DNA of 64,000 nucleotides from Zhihengliuella halotolerans (lineage in GTDB: Bacteria; Actinomycetota; Actinomycetes; Actinomycetales; Micrococcaceae). This document shows positions 18,124-25,944 of the stretch, in pieces. A program made the translations under genes and the position numbers. Each line of letters begins with the position of its first letter. Positions within the stretch are counted from its first letter, which is position 1. The DNA lies in assembly GCF_004217565.1 (NCBI RefSeq), contig NZ_SHLA01000001.1:3519061-3583060 (forward strand), in the 5' to 3' direction. A model generated the notes under the pieces. The model was not told the DNA's origin. It was given only the letters and a program-made list of their open reading frames with translations, and ran no database searches.

Positions 18124-19134
18124 ATGGCCGAAACACTGCGGCGCGTGCTGCGATTGCTGAACCTCCTGCAGTCACGACCTGTCTGGACCGGGACCGAGCT
18201 CGCGGCGGAGCTGGGGGTCACCACGCGGTCCGTTCGCCGCGACGTCCAGCGCCTGCGGGACCTCGGCTACCCGGTCAGTGCCGAGCAGGGCGTAGGCGGC
18301 GGCTACCTGCTCGCGGCCGGCCGGGCCCTGCCGCCGTTGCTGCTCGACGACGACGAGGCCATCGCGGTCGCCGTCGGCCTGCGTCTGGCTACGGGAGGCA
18401 GCGTGGGAGGTGTGGGCGAGGCCGCAGTGCGCGCGATGGCCAAGCTCGACCAGGTCCTTCCCTCGCGGCTTCGCGGTTCCGTCGACGCCGTGGTGCAGTC
18501 GACGGTGTCGCTGGACGGCTCCCGAGATGTCGCGGAGACGGTCTCCGCGGAAACGCTGGTGGACGTCGCGCGGGCGATCCGGACCCCCGAGCGGATCGTG
18601 TTCGCGTACGCCAAGGCGTACGGGGCAGAATCGGACCTCGCGGAGCGGCGCGCGGAGCCGTACCGGCTCGTCTCGGCAGGGCGGCGCTGGTACCTCATGG
18701 CGTACGACGTCGACCGCGAGGACTGGCGCACGTTCCGGCTGGACCGCATGGGTCCGGTCCGCCGGACGGGGTGGCGGTTCCCAGCCCGGGAGGCCCCGGA
18801 CCCCGTCGAGTTCGTCGGCAAGGCGATCTCGCAGCGGCCCTACCCGGCGGTGACGAAAATCCGGATCGAAGCGCCGGCCGAGACCGTGCGGGCGCGCGTC
18901 CCCGCGGCGGCCGCGACGATCGAACCCGACGGTCCCGACGCCTGCGTGCTCACGGCGGGGGCGTCGTCGTCGGACTTCGTGGCCTTCCACGTCGCGCGGC
19001 TCGGTTTGCCCGCGCGCATCCTGGAGTCTGTGGGCGCGGGCGTGGACCTGCAGCGGCTGGGGCGGCAGTTGCTGGACATGGCCGGCGAGCGGCCGGGTGA
19101 CGCCGGAGGTCAGTTCGCGCCGCCCTCCCCGTAG
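18124..19134 (+). CDS. YafY/WYL-type transcriptional regulator
   Basis: Regulator of 336 residues with an N-terminal HTH_11 winged helix (AETLRRVLRLLNLLQ, then TELAAELGVTTRSVRRDVQRLRDLGYPVSAEQGVGGGY). A WYL sensor domain runs from about residue 130 to 240, with RWYLMAYDVDREDWRTFRLDRM, and a WCX C-terminal extension follows. ATG at 18124 fits family N-termini; a GTG two codons earlier is also possible. There is no clear Shine-Dalgarno site, so the message may be nearly leaderless. It is divergent from the two DinB genes, which it probably controls. Its end overlaps the convergent LysR gene by 25 bases. Confidence 0.88.
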   Translation: MAETLRRVLRLLNLLQSRPVWTGTELAAELGVTTRSVRRDVQRLRDLGYPVSAEQGVGGGYLLAAGRALPPLLLDDDEAIAVAVGLRLATGGSVGGVGEAAVRAMAKLDQVLPSRLRGSVDAVVQSTVSLDGSRDVAETVSAETLVDVARAIRTPERIVFAYAKAYGAESDLAERRAEPYRLVSAGRRWYLMAYDVDREDWRTFRLDRMGPVRRTGWRFPAREAPDPVEFVGKAISQRPYPAVTKIRIEAPAETVRARVPAAAATIEPDGPDACVLTAGASSSDFVAFHVARLGLPARILESVGAGVDLQRLGRQLLDMAGERPGDAGGQFAPPSP

Positions 19135-20021
19135 GTCTCCCGGGCCAGATCGATCATGGCCTGCGCGGCCTGCGAGGGCTTCGTGTCCCGCGGCCAGACG
19201 AGCGAAACGCCGACGGGCCGGGGTACCGGGTCGAGGGGAAGGACCACGAGTTCGCGCCCCTCGTAGCTCCGGGAACCGGCGGGCTGCTGCACCAGGATGG
19301 CGTAGCCCATGCCCCGCGCCACCAGGGACCGCGTGACCTCGTAGTTGGACGTGCGGAACCGGATGGCCGGATCGAGGCCGGCTTCGGAGAACATCGACAG
19401 CGTGTTCTCCCGGCTGGTGTGGACGTCCAGGAGGATCATGGGCTCGGCTGCGAGCTCGGTGAGGGTCAGCGATTCCCGCCCGGCCAGCGGGTGGTCGGCG
19501 GAGAGGACGGCGCACGGCGTCGCCTCGTAGAGGGGCAGGCTCGCGAGTCCGCTCGGGAGTCCGAAGTCGTAGGTGATGGCCAGGTCGACCCGCCCTGAGG
19601 CGGCGTAATCGTGCATCTGCATCTGGCCCCCATCCAGGAAGTCCAATTCGACGGCGGGGTGCCGCGCCGCGTAGCCGTCGATCAGGCGGGCCAGCACGGT
19701 CGGGGCCAGCGTGACGTAGGAGCCGAGCATCAGCGTCCCCCGCAGCTCCGCGCCGGCGTCGGCTGCGTGCAGGGAGAGGTCCCGGGAGGAGCGCAGGATG
19801 CCGCGGGCGTGCTCCAGCACGTAGCGCCCCGACGGAGTCAGCACGACGCCGTGGGCCTTGCGACGGATGGTCAGCCGGGCGTCGAGGCTGCGCTCGAGCT
19901 CGGTCACCGCCCCCGAGACAGCGGAATCGGACAGATGCAGCGCCTTGGCCGCGGCGCTGAGGCTTCCGGTGTCGGCGACGGCGACGAAGCACTCGAGCTG
20001 GCGGAGAGTGTAGTGGGCCAT
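19110..20021 (-). CDS. LysR-family regulator of the P450 operon
   Basis: LysR regulator of 303 residues. The winged helix (YTLRQLECFVAVADTGSLSAAAKALHLSDSAVSGAVTELE) is followed by an effector domain with DLAITYDFGLPSGL and AVLSADHPLAGRESL segments. It is divergent from the P450 operon at 20127 and very likely controls it in response to the P450 substrate or a product. It is similar in plan and sequence to the LysR gene at 6817-7752, which likewise faces an MHS transporter. The perfect palindrome at 20051-20062 lies in the shared promoter region. Confidence 0.88.
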   Translation of the reverse strand: MAHYTLRQLECFVAVADTGSLSAAAKALHLSDSAVSGAVTELERSLDARLTIRRKAHGVVLTPSGRYVLEHARGILRSSRDLSLHAADAGAELRGTLMLGSYVTLAPTVLARLIDGYAARHPAVELDFLDGGQMQMHDYAASGRVDLAITYDFGLPSGLASLPLYEATPCAVLSADHPLAGRESLTLTELAAEPMILLDVHTSRENTLSMFSEAGLDPAIRFRTSNYEVTRSLVARGMGYAILVQQPAGSRSYEGRELVVLPLDPVPRPVGVSLVWPRDTKPSQAAQAMIDLARETYGEGGAN

Positions 20022-20050
20022 CAGTTTCCTCGCTAAAAGTGTGGATATAT

Positions 20051-20062
20051 CAATAATTATTG
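20051..20062. promoter_or_regulatory. Palindrome CAATAATTATTG in the LysR-P450 intergenic region
   Basis: A perfect 12-base AT-rich palindrome in an otherwise GC-rich genome, midway between the LysR start (20021) and the P450 start (20127). Position and symmetry fit a LysR recognition site, although no classical T-N11-A box was confirmed. Confidence 0.45.
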
Positions 20063-20126
20063 CACTTTATCGTGGTTGTGATGTGGTTCACCATGGAGGA
20101 AAGATCCTCGAGCACCAGGAGCCGAC

Positions 20127-21407
20127 GTGTCAGCCACCTTCCACCAGACCACCGTCCAGAGATGCCCCGTTCATGAGGGCGCCGAACCCTCGCGCCTAGG
20201 CGCCGCCGTCTCTGGCGGAACCGCCCCAGGCGAGTCTCGTGAAGCCCCCGTCGCCGACTGGGTAACGCTCGACGCGCTGCACCGGGACCCGTTCCCGCTC
20301 TACCGAAGGCTCCGCGAGGAGGCACCCGTGCACTGGATCCCGGCGCTCAACCGTTATCTGGTGACGTCCTACGCGGCTTGTCACGCAATCGAGCAGGACG
20401 AGGCGACATTCTCCGCCGACGAGCGCGAATCGCTGATGAAACGGGCTATGGGGCACTCGATGCTGCGGAAGGACAACCCGGAGCATCAGCGGGACCGCGA
20501 CTCCTACGGGAAGACGCTCCGACCAGCCACAATCAAGAAGCACTGGAACGGCATCTTCGAGCAGAACTACGTTGACTGCCTCCGACGGCTCAAGAAGGCC
20601 GGCCCCGGCGCCGACTTCGTCTGGGATTTCGCGGCCCCGTACGCGGCGGAGAACCTCCGGCTCGTCATGGGCTTCCAGAACGCCACCGAAGCGGACATGC
20701 AGCGCTGGAGCCAGACGATGATCGACGGGACCGGAAACTACGCCGACGACCCCGACATCTGGGCCAAGAGCGAACGGTCCTCCGCGGAGGTGGATGCGGC
20801 CATCGACGAGATGCTGCCGTACTTCAAGGACCATCCCGACCATTCCCTCCTCTCGGGACTCGCGAGCCTGCCCATCCCGCTCGAGGCGATTCGCGCCAAC
20901 ATGAAGATGACGATCGGCGGCGGCCTCAACGAGCCACGCGACGTGCTGGCGACCACCGTGTGGGCCCTACTGCGCGAGCCGGAGCAGCTGGAGGCGGTGG
21001 TTGCGGACCCGTCCCTGCACACCGCGGCGTTCGAGGAGTCGGTGCGCTGGGTCGCCCCGATCGGCATGTATCCGCGGCAGGTCGCCAGGGACACCGTCCT
21101 CGAGGGCATCCGGCTCCGCCGCGGCGACCGCGTCGGCGTGGCGATCGGGGCGGCCAACCGTGACCCGGCGGTATTCGAGGATCCGGAATCCTTCGACATC
21201 ATGCGTCCGAAGAAGCCGCACCTGGCCTTCGGCGGCGGCGTGCACTTCTGCGCCGGCACGTGGGTCGCGCGGGCGCAGGTGGCCCAGATCGCGATGCCGC
21301 GGATCTTCGACGATCTTCCGGGCCTGCGGCTCGACGAGTCCAGCCCGGCGGTCGCCGGCGGCTGGGTCTTCCGCGGCATGCTCGAGATGCCCGTCGCCTG
21401 GGACTGA
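20127..21407 (+). CDS. Cytochrome P450 with atypical I-helix
   Basis: Soluble bacterial P450 of 426 residues. The heme-binding loop is FGGGVHFCAG with C375 as thiolate ligand, and the K-helix ExxR motif is EESVR at 303-307. The I-helix reads GGGLNEPRD (264-272) instead of the usual AGxxT, so the acid-alcohol pair that delivers protons to oxygen is replaced. A similar EP-containing I-helix and a GWxFRG-like C-terminus occur, as I recall, in guaiacol O-demethylase GcoA (CYP255A), suggesting a small aromatic ether substrate; this is inference. GTG at 20127 follows AGGAG at 20117-20121. The ferredoxin, reductase and MHS transporter genes follow directly and should supply electrons and substrate. 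Confidence 0.9.
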   Translation: MSATFHQTTVQRCPVHEGAEPSRLGAAVSGGTAPGESREAPVADWVTLDALHRDPFPLYRRLREEAPVHWIPALNRYLVTSYAACHAIEQDEATFSADERESLMKRAMGHSMLRKDNPEHQRDRDSYGKTLRPATIKKHWNGIFEQNYVDCLRRLKKAGPGADFVWDFAAPYAAENLRLVMGFQNATEADMQRWSQTMIDGTGNYADDPDIWAKSERSSAEVDAAIDEMLPYFKDHPDHSLLSGLASLPIPLEAIRANMKMTIGGGLNEPRDVLATTVWALLREPEQLEAVVADPSLHTAAFEESVRWVAPIGMYPRQVARDTVLEGIRLRRGDRVGVAIGAANRDPAVFEDPESFDIMRPKKPHLAFGGGVHFCAGTWVARAQVAQIAMPRIFDDLPGLRLDESSPAVAGGWVFRGMLEMPVAWD

Positions 21408-21476
21408 CACCCGGCCGCACCCGAACCACTCGCGCGGCGGCCTCGCCCGCCCCAACCAACTTTCAGGAGGAAAACC

Positions 21477-21800
21477 ATGCCCAACATCACCTTCGTCCAG
21501 CCGACCGGTGAAGCTGTCGAACTCGAAGCCGCCGAGGGCACCTCGCTCATGCGCGCGGCGGTGAGCAACGGCGTCGACGGTATCGTCGGCGAATGCGGCG
21601 GCCAGGCCATGTGCGCCACGTGCCACGTCTACGTCCGGCCCGAGCACGCAGACGGCCTGAGTGAGGTCACCGAAGACGAGGACGAGATGCTCGACTGCAC
21701 CGTCGCGGAACGCACGGAGCGTTCCCGGCTCGGCTGCCAGATCGCGGTCGGTCTCGAACACGACGGGATCGTCGTCGATGTCCCATCCGGGCAGGTCTGA
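21477..21800 (+). CDS. [2Fe-2S] ferredoxin (putidaredoxin type)
   Basis: Electron carrier of 107 residues that passes electrons from the reductase to the P450. The four cluster ligands are C40, C46, C49 (in CGGQAMCATC) and C87 (in LGCQIA), the adrenodoxin/putidaredoxin pattern. The ATG is preceded by AGGAGG. It starts 69 bases after the P450 stop and ends two bases before the reductase start. Class I three-component P450 systems have exactly this set of partners. Confidence 0.93.
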   Translation: MPNITFVQPTGEAVELEAAEGTSLMRAAVSNGVDGIVGECGGQAMCATCHVYVRPEHADGLSEVTEDEDEMLDCTVAERTERSRLGCQIAVGLEHDGIVVDVPSGQV

Positions 21801-21802
21801 TC

Positions 21803-23071
21803 ATGGACGAAACCACGGCAGGCGCCGGCGTCGTCGTGATCGGCGGGGGACAGGCCGGAATCCAGGCCGCGGACTCGCTGCGTGCGGCCGGATACGAGCC
21901 GCCGGTGACCGTCATCGCGGACGAGGACGGGCTCCCGTACCAGCGCCCGCCGCTGTCCAAGGACTACCTGGGGCAGGGGCCATCACCGGAGCCGCTGCCG
22001 CTGCGGGCCGGCGGATTCTTCGTCGATCGACGCATCGACCTGCGCCGCGGCGTCGCGGCGACCGCGATCGACCGGACGAGGCGCCGCGTCGCCCTGTCCG
22101 ACGGCGAGCACCTCGAATACGACTACCTGATCCTCGCCACCGGTGCCAGCAACCGCGTACTGACCTGTCCCGGAGCGGAGCTGCCGGGGGTCCGCGGGCT
22201 GCGCACGCTCGAGGATGCGCAGGCTCTGCGCGGAGAGCTCGAGACGGTCGGCGATGTCGTCGTGGTCGGCGCCGGATTCATCGGCCTGGAGTTCGCGGCC
22301 GCCGCTCGTCAGCGGGGCGTGCGCGTCACCGTCCTCGAATTCGGAGACCGGCCCATGGGCCGCGCCCTGACTCCGGCCGCCGGCGACTGGTTCGCGGGTG
22401 CCCACCGGCGCAACGGCGTCGACCTCCGCTTCGGCGAGGGGATTGGGTCCATCGCGGCCGGAGACGACGGCCGGGCCGTCGCCGTCGTGTCGACGACGGG
22501 GCGCCGCTACCGCGCGGACCTTGTGGTGGTGGGCATTGGCGTCGTCCCGAACACGGGGCTCGCCGCCGACGCCGGCCTCGAGATCGACAACGGGATCGTC
22601 GTCGACGAATCGCTCGCGACCTCTGACCCGGCGATCCTGGCGGTGGGCGACTGCGCGAACTTCCCGAGCGCACGCAGCGGCTCACGGCTGCGGCTGGAAT
22701 CGGTGCAGAACGCCACCGATCAGGGCCGGCACGCCTCCCGGATCATTCTGGAGGGCACCGAGCGGTACGACGACGTCCCGTGGTTCTGGTCTACCCAGGG
22801 CGCGATCCGGCTGCAGATCGCCGGCGTCTCCGCGCCGGGGGACGCCACCAGCGTGGTGGGGGACCCCGCCGCGGGCAGATTCTCCGTGATCTGCCATCGC
22901 GATGGGCGCCTCAGCGCGGTGGAGTCCGTGAACTCGCCAGCCGACCACCTGGCCGCGCGCAAGCTGCTCTCCTCCGGGGACGGGCCGTCGCTTCAGGACG
23001 TCGCGGCCCCGGGATTCTCGCTCAAGGCGTTCGCACGAAACGCCGCCAACCGCACTGCCTCCACCCACTAG
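21803..23071 (+). CDS. Ferredoxin--NAD(P)+ reductase (putidaredoxin reductase type)
   Basis: FAD flavoprotein of 422 residues that takes electrons from NAD(P)H to the neighbouring ferredoxin. The FAD-binding GxGxxG is VVVIGGGQAGIQAADS at about residues 10-25. The NAD-binding fold is VVVVGAGFIGLEFAAAA at about 150, and the second FAD motif AVGDCANF lies at about 285. PYQRPPLSKDYL is typical of the putidaredoxin/rubredoxin reductase family. It lacks the disulfide of glutathione-type reductases. Third gene of the P450 operon, 17 bases before the transporter. Confidence 0.93.
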   Translation: MDETTAGAGVVVIGGGQAGIQAADSLRAAGYEPPVTVIADEDGLPYQRPPLSKDYLGQGPSPEPLPLRAGGFFVDRRIDLRRGVAATAIDRTRRRVALSDGEHLEYDYLILATGASNRVLTCPGAELPGVRGLRTLEDAQALRGELETVGDVVVVGAGFIGLEFAAAARQRGVRVTVLEFGDRPMGRALTPAAGDWFAGAHRRNGVDLRFGEGIGSIAAGDDGRAVAVVSTTGRRYRADLVVVGIGVVPNTGLAADAGLEIDNGIVVDESLATSDPAILAVGDCANFPSARSGSRLRLESVQNATDQGRHASRIILEGTERYDDVPWFWSTQGAIRLQIAGVSAPGDATSVVGDPAAGRFSVICHRDGRLSAVESVNSPADHLAARKLLSSGDGPSLQDVAAPGFSLKAFARNAANRTASTH

Positions 23072-23088
23072 CACCGCAGGAGAACACC

Positions 23089-24492
23089 ATGTCCGCACCC
23101 GCACCGGTTGCGCAGCAGAAGGCGAATCAACGACGAGTCGCCGCCGCCACGCTCATCGGAACCACGATCGAATGGTACGACTTCTTCATCTACGCGACGG
23201 CCGCCGGTCTGGTCTTCGCGCAGCTCTTCTTCGAGCCTTCCGGACAGTCCATCGGCCTGCTGCTGGCGTTCGCCTCGGTCGGCATCAGCTTCCTCTTCCG
23301 TCCGCTGGGCGCGTTCCTGGCCGGGCACTTCGGGGACAAGATCGGACGCCGCCCCATGCTGGTCATCACGCTGGTGCTCATGGGCGCGGCGACCACGCTG
23401 ATCGGCATCCTGCCGACCTATGAGACGGCCGGCGTCATCGCGCCGATCATGCTCCTGATGCTGCGCATCCTGCAGGGCGTCTCCGCAGGTGGCGAGTGGG
23501 GCGGGGCGGTGCTCATGGCCGTCGAGCACGCGTCGCCGGGCCGTCGCGGCAGGGCCGGAGCCGTGCCACAGCTCGGTGTTCCGCTCGGCATGCTGCTGGC
23601 CGCCGGGGTGACTGCTCTGATGATCGGGTGGATCGCGCCCGGTGACGCCTTCCTCGAGTGGGGCTGGCGCGTCCCGTTCCTGCTCAGCGTGGTCCTTGTC
23701 GGCGTCGGATACTTCATCCGCCGCGCCGTCGACGAGTCCCCCGTCTTCGAGGAGATCGCCCAGCGCAAGGAACAGACCAGGGTCCCCGTCGTCGAGCTCT
23801 TCCGTAAACACTGGCTTCTGGTGATTCTGGCCGCTGTGGTCTTCGCCGGGAACAACGCCGCCGGCTACATGGCGACGGGCGGCTTCATCCCGAGCTACGC
23901 AAGCGGCCCGGCGGTGGGGCTGGAACGCACCGACGTGCTGCTCGCGGTGACCTTCGCCGCCGCCCTGTGGTTCTGCTTCACTCTGCTCTCCGGTTTCCTC
24001 TCCGACGTGATCGGGCGCAAGCGCACGTACCTCATCGGTTTCGCCTCCCAGGCCCTGATGGTGTTCCCGTTGTTCTGGCTCATCAACACGGGAGACCTGG
24101 TGCTGCTGTATGTTGCACTCGGCCTGTTCACGATCGGCTTGGGGCTCTCCTACGGCCCTCAGGCAGCGTGGTACAGCGAGATCTTCCCGGCCAGCGTCCG
24201 GTTCTCCGGTGTCTCGATCTCCTACGCGCTCGGCGCCATTATCGGCGGAGCGTTCGCCCCGACGATCGCCCAGGCGCTCGTCAACGCGACGGGGAGCACC
24301 GACGCGGTCTCCTTCTACCTCCTGGCGATGACGGGACTCTCGGTCGTCGCCGTCGCGCTGCTGCGGGACCGCCGCGGCATCGACTTGTCCGTGTCCAACC
24401 AGGCCGAGCAGGAGGTCGGGGCGACGATCTTCGACCACCGCCGCGCCGCGGCCGGCGAAGCTGCGCCTGCGGCGGAGCCCGCGCGGCGCTGA
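23089..24492 (+). CDS. MFS transporter, MHS family, of the P450 operon
   Basis: Proton symporter of 467 residues with 12 predicted helices and MHS hallmarks GTTIEWYDFFIYA, GDKIGRRPM and LRILQGVSAGGEWGGA. ATG at 23089 follows AGGAG at 23078-23082. The open frame extends upstream to 22780 but inside the reductase gene. Placement as last gene of the P450 operon suggests it imports the P450 substrate. By eye it is identical at well over half of its positions to the transporter at 7950-9344, including PVVELFRKH and FPASxRFSGVSISYALG. Confidence 0.92.
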   Translation: MSAPAPVAQQKANQRRVAAATLIGTTIEWYDFFIYATAAGLVFAQLFFEPSGQSIGLLLAFASVGISFLFRPLGAFLAGHFGDKIGRRPMLVITLVLMGAATTLIGILPTYETAGVIAPIMLLMLRILQGVSAGGEWGGAVLMAVEHASPGRRGRAGAVPQLGVPLGMLLAAGVTALMIGWIAPGDAFLEWGWRVPFLLSVVLVGVGYFIRRAVDESPVFEEIAQRKEQTRVPVVELFRKHWLLVILAAVVFAGNNAAGYMATGGFIPSYASGPAVGLERTDVLLAVTFAAALWFCFTLLSGFLSDVIGRKRTYLIGFASQALMVFPLFWLINTGDLVLLYVALGLFTIGLGLSYGPQAAWYSEIFPASVRFSGVSISYALGAIIGGAFAPTIAQALVNATGSTDAVSFYLLAMTGLSVVAVALLRDRRGIDLSVSNQAEQEVGATIFDHRRAAAGEAAPAAEPARR

Positions 24493-24504
24493 GTCACGGC
24501 TGCC

Positions 24505-24537
24505 GAACGCCCCGGCCTCTTGCCGGCCGGGGCGTTC
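24505..24537 (+). terminator. Terminator of the P450 operon
   Basis: Perfect 13-base arms GAACGCCCCGGCC (24505-24517) and GGCCGGGGCGTTC (24525-24537) with a seven-base loop, 12 bases after the transporter stop. A short T-containing tail follows. Confidence 0.85.
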
Positions 24538-24630
24538 ATACCTAGGGTTCAGGCAGGCGGCACGAACGTAGAGCGGGGCCGCGTTCAAGTACGGAACGGG
24601 CGGGAGCTCGCCTGACGGAGAGGATCCCGA

Positions 24631-24942
24631 ATGTCGCGGTCACTGGCCTGGTTGGCGCTCGCCGTCGCCGCCGGGCTCGTCCTGCTGGGTCTCGTCCTCG
24701 TGGGGTCTTATCGCTTCCCGGTCCCACTCGTATACCCGGCACTCCCCACTCCGGACTACGCGCTGCAGGCGGCAATCGCCTACGCCGGAGCCGTCCCGAT
24801 TGTCGCGGTTCTCGTCGTCGCCGGAGTCTTCGCCCACAAGCGGCCGGAGCAACGCGGGCGAATCGTCGCCAGGGGAGCAGGCGTCATGATTCTCATCGGT
24901 TTGATCGTCTCGATCGTGGCGCTCACTCTGCCTGCCCCGTGA
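24631..24942 (+). CDS. Small three-span membrane protein, unknown function
   Basis: Hypothetical protein of 103 residues with three hydrophobic stretches at about residues 5-25, 47-68 and 82-100. A polar segment with PLVYPALPTPDY and a KRPEQRGR loop lie between them. GGAGAGG stands before the ATG. It stands alone between the P450 operon terminator and the convergent IclR gene. I recognise no family; the coding call rests on codon usage, the ribosome site and the clean membrane topology. Confidence 0.55.
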   Translation: MSRSLAWLALAVAAGLVLLGLVLVGSYRFPVPLVYPALPTPDYALQAAIAYAGAVPIVAVLVVAGVFAHKRPEQRGRIVARGAGVMILIGLIVSIVALTLPAP

Positions 24943-25021
24943 CGAAACCCGCCCGCCGTCGTCGTGTGCGCGAAAAGCCCCAGCCCCGCCGCCGTCCGAC
25001 GAGAATCCTAGGAATCACGGA

Positions 25022-25771
25022 CTACATCTGCTCACTGATGGAGCGTGCGGCGCTCATGAGCTGAGGTCGAAGCTTCATCATCTCGTCGCCGCTCAGCGTG
25101 TCGTCGTGCGCCACGATATTGACAGCGCCCGACACATCGCCTTCCGGTGTCCGGATCGGGGCTGCGAGGCTGACCGCCCCGTGGTGGCGTTCTGAAACGC
25201 TCAAGTAGAAACCCTGCCTGCGGATGGACTCGACTTCACGCTCGAGGTCTGCGGGCGTCTGCTCGCGACCATCCGCCAACGTCTGGGTGCTGAACCCGGC
25301 AAGGGCTTCCTCGTAGTCCGCCGCTGGCAAGAACGCGAGTAATACTTTGCCGCTGCCTCGGGTCAGCTCGAGCCGGTGACCGATCGGCAGCTGATATCGC
25401 ATGGGGTGAGGCGCCTCGACGCGGCAAGTCAGCACGCGAGTGTTGCCGGTGCGGACGTAGATCGACGACGTCAGGCCAGTGGCATCGGTCAGGCCCTGGA
25501 GCACGGGAAACGATACGACGCTGAGTCGATCCTGGAGGGTGAACGCGCGTGCCAGCGACAAAACAGAAGGCCCGACGGTATAGCCGACGTCCGTAGCCCG
25601 CAGGTACCCGCGCTGAACGAGAGTCGTCGCAAGTCGCTGGGTCGTGGCCAGGTGCAGGCCGGTTTCGCGTGAAATCTGGCTCAGCTTCACAGGGCTGCGG
25701 ACCGTGCTGACGTAGTCGACGATGTCCAGCGCTCGCTCGACCGTGCGACCGCGGTTGTTGCCGTCTGCCAT
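25022..25771 (-). CDS. IclR-family regulator
   Basis: Regulator of 249 residues. The N-terminal winged helix (TVERALDIVDYVSTVRSPVKLSQISRETGLHLATTQRLATTLVQRGYL) is followed by an IclR effector (GAF-like) domain with VEAPHPMRYQLPIGHRLELTRGSGKVLLAFLP and GAVSLAAPIRTPEGDVSGAVNIV. ATG at 25771 is chosen because GAGAGG precedes it; the longer frame to 25927 runs through the promoter. It is divergent from the dehydrogenase-RraA/TRAP operon and should control it. The inverted repeat at 25896-25914 is the likely binding site. IclR factors commonly respond to aromatic or short organic acids. Confidence 0.88.
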   Translation of the reverse strand: MADGNNRGRTVERALDIVDYVSTVRSPVKLSQISRETGLHLATTQRLATTLVQRGYLRATDVGYTVGPSVLSLARAFTLQDRLSVVSFPVLQGLTDATGLTSSIYVRTGNTRVLTCRVEAPHPMRYQLPIGHRLELTRGSGKVLLAFLPAADYEEALAGFSTQTLADGREQTPADLEREVESIRRQGFYLSVSERHHGAVSLAAPIRTPEGDVSGAVNIVAHDDTLSGDEMMKLRPQLMSAARSISEQM

Positions 25772-25856
25772 CAGGTGCCTCTCGGTTGGTGTGCGTCTGG
25801 GTCCATTGTGGCAAGAAATTTCCACCTGGCGCACAACTCTCTCAAATCTCACGTGG

Positions 25857-25914
25857 TTGACATCACTGTGGGCTGTGCCACTATGATGAGTGCGAACTCT
25901 CACAGAGTGAGAGT
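25857..25914 (+). promoter_or_regulatory. Promoter and inverted repeat upstream of dehydrogenase-RraA gene
   Basis: TTGACA (25857-25862) and TATGAT (25882-25887) are 19 bases apart. Just downstream, ACTCTCAC-AGA-GTGAGAGT (25896-25914) is a perfect inverted repeat with 8-base arms covering the likely transcription start. It is the strongest candidate operator for the divergent IclR protein. Confidence 0.6.
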
Positions 25915-25944
25915 AATACTCAAGCAATGATAGGAAGTTTCGTT

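Noticed and set aside
19110..19134. 25-base overlap of convergent WYL and LysR genes as a possible frameshift or regulatory antisense
   Set aside because: Both proteins end at family-typical lengths; short convergent overlaps are common in compact genomes.
18172..19992. 606-residue minus-strand open frame
   Set aside because: Antisense to the WYL regulator and shifted against the LysR gene; composition dominated by Arg and no recognisable domain.
23068..24588. 506-residue minus-strand open frame
   Set aside because: Antisense to the MHS transporter; rich in Asp, Gly, Glu and Gln from complement of membrane codons, not a protein pattern.
25927..25944. Upstream ATG at 25927 as start of the dehydrogenase-RraA fusion
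   Set aside because: The Rossmann strand begins directly after the ATG at 25945, which has GGAAG at proper distance; the six extra residues add nothing recognisable.
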